Positions 29,483-36,617 of a stretch of 64,000 bases of DNA are shown one piece after another (positions within the stretch are counted from its first letter, which is position 1; every line of letters begins with the position of its first letter). Made by a program: the position numbers and the translations under genes. The stretch covers positions 868,001 through 932,000 of the forward strand of contig JADJQX010000001.1 of NCBI GenBank assembly GCA_016712525.1. Direction: 5' to 3'. The notes under the pieces were generated by a model. That model was given only the letters and a program-made list of their open reading frames with translations. It did not search any database and was not told where the DNA came from. The DNA is from Myxococcales bacterium. Its GTDB lineage: Bacteria > Myxococcota_A > Polyangia > Polyangiales > Polyangiaceae.

Positions 29483-29833
29483 CGCTTCACCACGATCAAC
29501 ACGGTTCGACGAGCACTCGGCGCCGATCGACCACACGAGCGGACGACGCAGCCCGAGGCGCTTCTTGTGGAGCGTCGCCCGCCGATGGCGAGCGACACGA
29601 ACGGCACGGCGTAGCGAGCGACACGCAGAACGAAGCGCGCGTCGACATCGTATGACCGGACACGTAGCATGGCTGTGCGGCCACGAGAGCGAGCATGCCG
29701 CAAGAACCACCGCCGCGAACAGGTGCGTGATCGCACACCAGAGGGGAAATCGGGGCCATCGGGGGCCCATTTTCGTGCGAGCGGCGTGCCGCGGCTCGCC
29801 TCACGCCGCCGCCGAACCCCCCGGCGGCTGGTG
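29483..29833. other. Intergenic region with a GC stem-loop
   Basis: No convincing gene. At 29808-29828 a perfect 7-bp stem (GCCGCCG/CGGCGGC, 7-base loop) lies just before the istA fragment. Open frames on both strands are Arg-rich shadows. Confidence 0.5.
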
Positions 29834-29839
29834 TAGAAT

Positions 29840-30198
29840 GACGCCATTGTCGTCGAGATCATCTGGTCCCTGGTGCGCCAGCCGGAGCGTTCACGAGGTA
29901 CCGCTATCGCGAGGAGCTCTTCCCCTCCCTCGTGTTCCGTCGCACCTACGATGCGCTCGTCGAGGCGCGGCGCGAGCGCGCCGACGCAGAGTACGTCCGA
30001 GTGCTGCACCTTGCCGCGAGCACCATGCAGTCGGACGTGGAGGCCGTCCTCGCCGGCATGCTCGAGCGCGGCGAACGCCCCGAGTTCCTTGCCGTGAAGG
30101 CGCTCGTGAAGCCGGAGAAAACAAGCGTTCCGGTGATTGATATCCCCGCCCCAGATCCCGCGATGTACGACCGCCTACTCGTGGGAGGTGAGGCATGA
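29840..30198 (+). pseudogene. istA: Truncated, frameshifted IS21-family istA
   Basis: Only the last ~118 residues of the IS21 DDE transposase remain: DAIVVEIIWSLVRQP in one frame, then after a one-base loss near 29883 AFTRYRYREELFPSLVFRRTYDAL in another, on to LHLAASTMQSDVEAVLAGML and the stop. The catalytic core (about 380 residues upstream) is absent and an in-frame TAG lies at 29833-29835. The stop overlaps the istB start as ATGA, the standard IS21 arrangement. Confidence 0.85.
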
Positions 30199-31004
30199 AA
30201 GACCTCTCCTCGGAGCAGCACGCTCGCCTTCGAGAGCTCCTCTCGCGCTTCAAGCTCCCCACGTTCGCGGCAGAGGTCGTGCGTCGCTTCGACGGAGCGG
30301 GCCACCACGCCGCGCTCGGCACCCTGCTCGAGGTGCTCGAGGCCGAGTCCGACGAGCGCGGGCAGCGTCGCACCGACCGGCTCTTGAAGGCCTCGCGTCT
30401 CTTGCCAGGCAAGACCTTCGAGACGCTCGACCGCTCGCGGATCCCGCGCGGCGTCATCACCAAGCTCGACGAGCTCGCGTCGGGAGACTTCCTCGAGCGC
30501 GCCGCCAACGTCCTCTGCTTCGGTCTTCCTGGCCGCGGAAAGACCCACGCCGCCTGCGCTCTCGGCCACGCCCTGGTGCGACGCGGGCATTCGGTCCTCT
30601 ACGCGCCCACCTTCCGCGTCGTGCAGGATCTCCTCGCCGCGAAGCGAGACCTGGCCCTGCCGCGCGCGCTCCAGAAGCTCGACGCGTTCGACGTGCTCAT
30701 CCTCGACGACATCGGCTACGTCCAGCAGAGCGCCGACGAGGTCGAGGTGCTCTTCACCTTGATGGCCGAGCGCTACGAGCGAAGGTCCCTCGTGATCACG
30801 AGCAACCTCGTCTTCGGCGAGTGGGATCGCATCTTCAAGAACCCGATGACGACCGCCGCGGCCATCGACAGGCTCGTGCATCACTCGGTCATCCTCGAGT
30901 TCGGCGGAACCTCCAAGCGCGCCGACGAGGCCGAGCTCCGAGCGAAACCGACGAAGCCTGCCAGTCCAGCGACAACTACGGGCGCAACGACAACGACTGC
31001 CTGA
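30195..31004 (+). CDS. istB: IS21-family helper ATPase IstB
   Basis: A 269-residue AAA+ ATPase that assists the IS21 transposase in target capture. Walker A GLPGRGKTH (about 115-123), Walker B VLILDDIGY (about 170-178) and the sensor region LVITSNLVFGEWD are intact. GGAGGTGAGGC precedes the ATG. The C-terminal tail beyond the family end is a Thr/Ala-rich string (PATTTGATTTTA) derived from flanking tandem repeats, so the original stop may have been lost. Intact istB next to a dead istA means the element cannot move by itself. Confidence 0.92.
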   Translation: MKDLSSEQHARLRELLSRFKLPTFAAEVVRRFDGAGHHAALGTLLEVLEAESDERGQRRTDRLLKASRLLPGKTFETLDRSRIPRGVITKLDELASGDFLERAANVLCFGLPGRGKTHAACALGHALVRRGHSVLYAPTFRVVQDLLAAKRDLALPRALQKLDAFDVLILDDIGYVQQSADEVEVLFTLMAERYERRSLVITSNLVFGEWDRIFKNPMTTAAAIDRLVHHSVILEFGGTSKRADEAELRAKPTKPASPATTTGATTTTA

Positions 31005-31027
31005 CGAGGGGAAAGAGCGTCAGGCTC

Positions 31028-31074
31028 GACGACAACTACCCGACGACAACTACCCGACGACAACTACCCGACGA
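31028..31074. repeat. 14-bp tandem repeat, 3.3 copies
   Basis: Unit GACGACAACTACCC, three identical copies at 31028-31069 plus GACGA. Degenerate versions (CGACAACTAC, CGACAACGAC) occur just upstream inside the istB tail. Confidence 0.95.
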
Positions 31075-31221
31075 AGATGCCTACGCGACCCACGAACCCC
31101 ACCCCGAAGAACCTCCGCGCGGTCGCCGCGGCAGGCCTTCGAACCATGGCCGCGACCTGCAAGAATAGTTGACGCCAGTCAACAGGAGCTGGTGCTTCGT
31201 CTTCGCGTCTTCTGCCTCCGT

Positions 31222-31411
31222 GCAGAGCACCCGCCGTGCTCCACAAGGTCGTTGGTCGACCGCGCAGAGCACCGTCCGTGCTTCACGAGGTCGCCGACCA
31301 GCCGCGCGGAGCACCCGCCGTGCTCCACGAGGTCGCCGACCAGCCGCGCGGAGCACCCGCCGTGCTCCACGAGGTCGCCGACCAGCCGCGCGGAGCACTC
31401 GCCGTGCTCCA
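31222..31411. repeat. 42-bp tandem array of palindromes
   Basis: Four full units and a half unit with a strict 42-bp period (starts 31222, 31264, 31306, 31348, 31390). Units 3 and 4 are identical. Each unit contains two dyads: GGAGCAC-5-GTGCTCC and GGTCGCCGACC. Unit 1 and unit 2 differ at several bases. No spacers, so not CRISPR. The surrounding 31075-31221 holds no gene. Confidence 0.95.
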
Positions 31412-31512
31412 AGTCATCGAAATCACGAGCGCACTCCCACGACCGCCCTCGCAACTAAACCAAATCCTTCAGCTTTCGAATGAGGAGAGGGGCGCTCCGG
31501 TCCAGAGCATCG

Positions 31513-31648
31513 CGCCCACTCCCTTGCGCGAAGCCTGCGAGCGAGCAGGGGGAGGTGCAGAAGCCGTGGCGCGGCGTGGAGTCCTCGTGCACTCGAGGGG
31601 TGCCCCCACCCGCCCGACGAGAAAAGCCCCACGGCGCCCAAGGCCCAT
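31513..31648 (+). repeat. Hairpin repeat, copy D (left arm missing)
   Basis: Only the right half of the hairpin (GCGAAGCC, CGAGC, GGGGGAGGTG ending 31557) plus the long 3' flank shared with copy B. The left arm is replaced by unrelated sequence. Confidence 0.85.
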
Positions 31649-31701
31649 CGCGGGTTCCCTCGTTCGTCGCGTTTCTCGGTGTGAGCTTTTGCTCGCCGGT
31701 C

Positions 31702-31820
31702 GACCTCCCCCAAAGCTCGTTCTCGGCTTCGCTTTCCCACGATGCGTCGCGCTCACTCGCTTGCGCGAAGCCTGCGAGCGAGCAGGGGGAGGTGCAGAGA
31801 CCGTGGTGCGGCGTGGTCGG
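31702..31820 (+). repeat. Hairpin repeat, copy E
   Basis: Core 31702-31794 with outer arms GACCTCCCCC/GGGGGAGGTG and intact inner arms. Ends 60 bp before the YkuD gene and may supply or shield its upstream region. Confidence 0.85.
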
Positions 31821-31878
31821 CTCGAGCCCCGAGGCGCGGCCGGTGTCACACTTTGGCGGTGAGGAACGACGTCCCGTC

Positions 31879-32421
31879 ATGACCAAGGTTCGCCTCGCCG
31901 CTCTCGCCGCCCTCGTCGCGCTCGCCGCCGCCCCGGAGCGGGACGCGAGCGCCGATGGGCCCGTGGTGCGCCTCGTCGTGCACAAGGCTTCGCGCACCCT
32001 CGTCGTCGTCAAGGCCGGCGCGCCGCCTCGCAGCCTTCATGTCGCCCTCGGCCAAAGCCCCGTGGGGCCGAAGCGCGAACGAGGCGACGGGAAGACCCCC
32101 GAAGGCCGCTACGTCGTCACCCACAAAAACCCGAAGAGCCGCTTTCACCTCTCGCTCGGCCTCTCGTACCCCAACGCCGACGACGCGCGCGTGGGCTTGG
32201 CCTCCGGGCGCATCTCGAAGGCCGAGCACGACGCCATCCTCGCCGCCCTCGCTCGAAACGAGATCCCTCCCCAAAACACCGCGCTCGGCGGAGACATCTT
32301 CGTCCACGGCGGAGGGACCGACGGCGACTGGACGCGCGGCTGCGTCGCCCTCGACGACACCACGATGGACGACCTCTTCGCCACCGTGCCCGCCGGCACC
32401 CCCGTCACCATCGAGCCGTAA
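31879..32421 (+). CDS. L,D-transpeptidase (YkuD domain)
   Basis: A 180-residue exported protein: signal (LAALAALVALAAAPERDASA), then one YkuD domain with the full catalytic signature FVHGGGTDGDWTRGCVAL, giving His143 and nucleophile Cys155. YkuD enzymes form 3-3 cross-links or attach proteins in peptidoglycan. No LysM or PG-binding domain is fused. ATG 31879 start. The last 38 bases of the gene and the following 29 bases are repeated at 34444-34510. Confidence 0.92.
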   Translation: MTKVRLAALAALVALAAAPERDASADGPVVRLVVHKASRTLVVVKAGAPPRSLHVALGQSPVGPKRERGDGKTPEGRYVVTHKNPKSRFHLSLGLSYPNADDARVGLASGRISKAEHDAILAALARNEIPPQNTALGGDIFVHGGGTDGDWTRGCVALDDTTMDDLFATVPAGTPVTIEP

Positions 32422-32546
32422 CGCGCGTCCGATCCGTGAACGAATACGAGTGACATGAGAGCTCCGCGTTGTCCGCGCTGGCCTTACCGGCGCGCAGCCA
32501 ACGCCGTTCGCGCTGCGACCGATGCGCCTTCCGATGGCCATTCTAC

Positions 32547-33974
32547 CTACAATCCGCTTGGGACATTAGGGGGCCCCATCGGCCGTTGCAGTCGCACGAA
32601 ACCGGCCCGTCGGGGGTAGCCAGGCTCGCCCGCTTTGATGTCGGATATGTACGACCAGACCGAGTCGTCGTTTGCCCAAGAGGCAAATGTCAATGCCACA
32701 CTCGGTTCGCTCGGGATACTCCACCCTAATCCATCCGCAAGGCGAACGACACGCATGGTACCGTCGTCCGACGGGCATGCGAAGACTCCTCGATTCGCGA
32801 CGCCGGCACGAAGGCGTACGCGCGCCACCGCGCGTCGAACCAACTCCGTCTCTCGGGTCGCGTACGGAGAAGCGTACAAAATCCCAGTGGTGGCCGAGTC
32901 GTCGAGGTCTCCTTCCAGCCATACCAGGTCCTTCGGGCGCGCAGGCAGCCCGGGCGGATTCTCGTCGAGCATGTAGTACGCGATGCGCTTTCCGGGCATC
33001 GGTCGAACGACCACTCGGACATCTCCGCTCTCGTCGACGAACGAGATGGTGGGTGTCGCCCCTGCCATGAGCGCAAAGTACCCCCCGATCGCAGGTCGAG
33101 GCAGCTCGCTGGGTCGGATCGGCATCCCGGGCTCGGTGATGTTCGTACCACGAATGGCGGTCGTGAAGACCGAGCCCCCGGCGGTTCGCTCGAGAAGCGC
33201 CATCGACGGGCTCCCACCCACCCCTTGGACCAGCGGATACGCACCGAGACGGTTCCATACCTCGAGCACCTGCGGAGCCGACACGCCCCAGGGCGACCGA
33301 ATCAACCAGGAATTTTCAGGTATGCCGTATCCCTCATGACGCAACTCACTCACGACCGCTACGTATCCCTCGGCGCTTCCCTGGATAAACTGAGCAAGGC
33401 ACCCACCTGCGCGAGTGACTTCATCTGCTCCGAGGGCCCCAGCCAGAACCACCTTGGCGGCGCCATCCATCGCCTGAACCACCGCGTATTCCCAGCCCGG
33501 TCTGTCGGGAGCCGCAACGACCACGTCCGTGTACGAGAAGTAGACGCCGCTGGAATCTTCATACGGCGGTGCAACGATGGTGGGTCGCACGTACCGAAGT
33601 AAGCTGTTCCACGGAAACGGATCATTCGGAATCGCCAGCATGCACGGCAATCCGGATGGGCATGCCTTCCAGTTCAGGGCTGGCGCAGCGAGCTCTGGCG
33701 TCGTCGAGATGTAGAAATGGCATGTGCTCGAGAGGCCGGCTACCTCCGCCCATCCCCCCGGCCGTGGTGGGGGTCCACGGTCCAGCGCCGCCCCGTCCAA
33801 CCAAGGGGCCGAGTCCTTTGCGGCGTCACGGAGGCCAATCACGGTCACATCACCCCAACGATCGGCGTCGACTGGCGAACGGGGCTCGATCAAGGATGGC
33901 TCATCGCCGCAGGCTAGCGGCGCGACCACCAATGCCGAGACAACCATCCCCGCCAGAACAGCCTTTTTTTGCAA
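32547..33974 (-). CDS. Lipoprotein of unknown function
   Basis: A 475-residue exported protein: TTG start with two Lys, hydrophobic core and lipobox (VVAPLAC), then a large beta-rich domain with many Trp, Tyr and Gly (for example LRYVRPTIVAPPYEDSSGVYFSYTD in blocks), possibly a propeller. No catalytic motif seen. ATG 33947 would also keep part of the signal. GC content looks slightly lower than in its neighbours, by eye. Convergent with the YkuD gene (125 bp). Confidence 0.7.
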   Translation of the reverse strand: MQKKAVLAGMVVSALVVAPLACGDEPSLIEPRSPVDADRWGDVTVIGLRDAAKDSAPWLDGAALDRGPPPRPGGWAEVAGLSSTCHFYISTTPELAAPALNWKACPSGLPCMLAIPNDPFPWNSLLRYVRPTIVAPPYEDSSGVYFSYTDVVVAAPDRPGWEYAVVQAMDGAAKVVLAGALGADEVTRAGGCLAQFIQGSAEGYVAVVSELRHEGYGIPENSWLIRSPWGVSAPQVLEVWNRLGAYPLVQGVGGSPSMALLERTAGGSVFTTAIRGTNITEPGMPIRPSELPRPAIGGYFALMAGATPTISFVDESGDVRVVVRPMPGKRIAYYMLDENPPGLPARPKDLVWLEGDLDDSATTGILYASPYATRETELVRRAVARVRLRAGVANRGVFACPSDDGTMRVVRLADGLGWSIPSEPSVALTFASWANDDSVWSYISDIKAGEPGYPRRAGFVRLQRPMGPPNVPSGL

Positions 33975-33980
33975 GGCTCA

Positions 33981-34510
33981 TCATGGTCCAAACAGACCTG
34001 CGATGCTGGCCACCGTGGCGTCATGATAGGCGACCCCAAACCCGCTCGACTGAAGGAATGGTACGGCCACATCCGTGCCAACCCCCGGCCGCTCAAGCAG
34101 GATCCCCTGCGGCGTTACTGCGTGAGGAACCGCCGTCGACGCGCCGAGCAAACGAACACGCATGACGACCATCGTACCATCGCCGTAAGCCTGGTGGGCC
34201 GCCGGGCCTATCCATCCTCGGGCACGACGGCGGGGACCTCGGCTTCGCGACCTGCACCGTCGGCGGGGCGTACGAGGCCTCCACCTCACTTTCGACTTCT
34301 CTCGGGGCGGGCCGGAAGTCCCTACGGGCCGAAGGCAAGGACGACCCCGGCACGGCTCCGCCCGATGCGCAACGAGGGCTCGATTATTTTGCAGATACGA
34401 GAGCTCACCTGCACGACAACCGAACCACCTTGGGGGCAGCCCCCCGTGACCGCCGGCACCCCGGTCACCATCGAGCCGTAACACGCATCCGATCCGTGAA
34501 CGAATACGAG
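33981..34510. other. Mosaic of fragments duplicated from nearby genes
   Basis: No intact gene. Three pieces match other loci in the window: 34129-34184 is an inverted copy (one mismatch in 56) of 34604-34659; 34226-34265 is identical to 36439-36478; 34444-34510 matches 32384-32450 with four or so differences in 67. A chimeric minus-strand frame starting at 34176 has the signal start of the propeller lipoprotein (MRVRLLGASTAV) joined to unrelated sequence. Confidence 0.85.
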
Positions 34511-34516
34511 CACTTG
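34498..34516. promoter_or_regulatory. Recurrent 19-bp intergenic motif, copy 2
   Basis: GAACGAATACGAGCACTTG, partly inside the duplicated YkuD 3' segment; a shorter version (GAACGAATACGAG) is at 32438-32450. Lies about 110 bp before the propeller lipoprotein ATG. Confidence 0.3.
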
Positions 34517-34624
34517 GGAGCCAACGTCCGCGCCTCCGGGCGGCAAGGCGCGTCGATGCGCGAGCCCCAGGCGAGGGTGTCGAGGTGGACCGACACGACG
34601 CAGGGCGATGGTACGATGGTCGTC

Positions 34625-35587
34625 ATGCGTGTTCGTTTGCTTGGCGCGTCGACGGCGGTCGCCGTGAGCCTGTGCTGGACCGCTTGCACGTCCTTCGGGG
34701 CCGACGGGAGCGAAGGTGACGGCGGCGAGGCCGGCACGTCGGAAGACGGCGGCGCACCCGACGGGACGACCCGCCTGCGTTGCTCGCACGACGCGCCCTT
34801 CGGAGCTCCGACGGCGCTCGGAGGTCTCGGCGCGTACAGCGTCGAGGCCGTGCGCTTCGGGACGAACCGGTCGCTGGTCTACCTTTCGCTCTGTCCACCG
34901 AACGGCGACAAGCGCGGGTGCGACATGTACCAAGGAACGATCACGACCACCGCGGACACGTACGGGTCCCTCGTCCCGATGAGCGCCGTCAACGCCGCGA
35001 GCGCCTACGACTCGTACCCGACCGTCACCGGCGACGCGAAGCACCTCCTCTTCGGCTCGGACCGCAACGGCGCCGTGAAGATCTTTCTCGCGAGCGCCTC
35101 GGCGGGAGGCGTGTTCGAGAAGGCGACGGCATTGCCACTCTCGTTCGCCGCGTCGAACGAGCCGTACCTGCTCGCCGACGGGCGCACGTTCTACTTCGCG
35201 GCCACGGGCTCGATGACGCCACCGAGGTGGGAGCTGTACCGGGCCGAAGGCGAGGCACCGACGTTCGGCGCGCCGAGCACGGTGCCGGGGTCGTCCGTCA
35301 ACCAAGCGGGCTCCAACCAGTTCGCGCCGGTGGTCACGGAGGACGAGCTCGAGGTCTTCTTCGCGTCGTCGCGGCCTCCCGGAAACGAAGACAACTTCGA
35401 CCTATGGGTCGCACGGCGATCGACCAAAACCGAGCCCTTCGGCCCCGCGCAGCGCCTCGACGGTCTCAACGGCGGACAGAACGACTTCCCCACATCCATC
35501 TCGCCCGACGCCTGCGAGCTCTATTACATACGAAAGTCGGCGGCTGGCGTCGGCTCCGCGTTCGTCACGCGCCGAACGCGAGGCTGA
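34625..35587 (+). CDS. Beta-propeller (PD40-like) lipoprotein
   Basis: A 320-residue exported protein: signal with lipobox (LCWTAC), Gly/Glu/Asp linker, then repeats typical of TolB/PD40-type propellers: YPTVTGDAKHLLFGSDRNG, NEPYLLADGRTFYFAATGS, FAPVVTEDELEVFFASSRP and FPTSISPDACELYYIRKS, each a blade with a final aromatic strand. Such lipoproteins are common in myxobacteria and probably bind proteins or glycans at the envelope. ATG 34625 preferred; ATG 34616 is in frame nine bases earlier. Its first bases are duplicated in inverted form 420 bp upstream. Confidence 0.85.
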   Translation: MRVRLLGASTAVAVSLCWTACTSFGADGSEGDGGEAGTSEDGGAPDGTTRLRCSHDAPFGAPTALGGLGAYSVEAVRFGTNRSLVYLSLCPPNGDKRGCDMYQGTITTTADTYGSLVPMSAVNAASAYDSYPTVTGDAKHLLFGSDRNGAVKIFLASASAGGVFEKATALPLSFAASNEPYLLADGRTFYFAATGSMTPPRWELYRAEGEAPTFGAPSTVPGSSVNQAGSNQFAPVVTEDELEVFFASSRPPGNEDNFDLWVARRSTKTEPFGPAQRLDGLNGGQNDFPTSISPDACELYYIRKSAAGVGSAFVTRRTRG

Positions 35588-35633
35588 CTCCCCCACGCCG
35601 CGCTCCGGTATCGGCCCGAGCTCCTCGACGAAA

Positions 35634-36617
35634 CTAGAGAAGCGAGCCCGAGAAGGCGTCCATGTCCGCGTCGAAGTGCACGGTTTTCACGTCGCCTCCC
35701 ACATGAGCGAACCACGAGAGGCACTCGTAGTGGTAGCGAATACGCCATACCAAGCGTGAGGTACCGGCTCGATTCGTCGTAATGAAGAGGCGAACGGGTG
35801 GCTCCGAGTCCGTCGAGACGTACGGAGCGATATCCTGAAATCGGCGCAGGGCTTCCTCGGCAGAGAACGCCGGAGGGGCGGAGAGGTACGGCTCGTCCAG
35901 CGGTAAGTCGTTGTGAATCTGATACCCCGTGGGAGTATCGTACGACATCAGGCAGCCCATTCCGTAGCTCTCCGAGCCCGAGATCCATCCGTCCGAAACG
36001 GCACCATTGGGGTACTCGAGGTGAATGCGCCCGACCCATGGTTGCATGACGCGTACCCGCCGGTCGGCGCGAATTCCGAAGAGGTCGCGATGGCGGTCGA
36101 CGAACCCTCGAAAATCACGTCCCCACGGAGCCGGGGCATCGATGGGTCCGCTGGCAGAGACGACGCGCGCACCCGTCCTCTCGTGCCCTCCAGAGCCCCG
36201 GGTCGCCGCAGGGGACAAGGGTTCGAGCTCCAGCTTGAAGCCGGGGAGCGCTCGCTCGAAAGCCGGATGGCGAGGCATGGGCGATCGGGCCCGCGCGATC
36301 ACCTCCCTCTCGTGTTCGAGGAAGAGCTGCCGGTCACGGAACTCGCTGACCGCCGCGATCGCCTCGGCCTGACGCGGGCCCTCGGCTCGCTCGAAGAGCG
36401 CGCGGGCGGGAAGATCGGGCATACCCATCCGTGGGCATGACGGCGGGGACCTCGGCTTCGCGACCTGCACCGTCGGCGCGTCCTGCGAGGCTTCCACCCG
36501 GGCCGGAGGTTCGGCCGCGTGGGCCCCCTCGACCTGCGTGAGGACCATCGCCGCACCGAGGAAGCCCAAGAGCACGCGAGCGAGCGATGCGGCGCGGGGG
36601 CGTGCGGGCGTGCTCAT
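35634..36617 (-). CDS. Secreted partner protein of the M4 protease
   Basis: A 327-residue exported protein: Sec signal (VLLGFLGAAMVLTQVEGAHAA), Pro-rich linker, then a region with FRGFVDRHRDLFGIRADRRV, which resembles the FTP propeptide motif of thermolysin-type proteases, and a PepSY-like second half (SAEEALRRFQDIAPYV, LVWRIRYHYECLSW). It looks like a free-standing propeptide, so it may act as chaperone or inhibitor of the protease encoded just before it. Starts inside the protease stop (ATGA overlap). The protease carries its own propeptide too. Assignment by motif only. Confidence 0.7.
   Translation of the reverse strand: MSTPARPRAASLARVLLGFLGAAMVLTQVEGAHAAEPPARVEASQDAPTVQVAKPRSPPSCPRMGMPDLPARALFERAEGPRQAEAIAAVSEFRDRQLFLEHEREVIARARSPMPRHPAFERALPGFKLELEPLSPAATRGSGGHERTGARVVSASGPIDAPAPWGRDFRGFVDRHRDLFGIRADRRVRVMQPWVGRIHLEYPNGAVSDGWISGSESYGMGCLMSYDTPTGYQIHNDLPLDEPYLSAPPAFSAEEALRRFQDIAPYVSTDSEPPVRLFITTNRAGTSRLVWRIRYHYECLSWFAHVGGDVKTVHFDADMDAFSGSLL

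Noticed and set aside
31222..31411. Possible CRISPR array
   Set aside because: The 42-bp units follow each other directly without unique spacers, and no cas gene is near.
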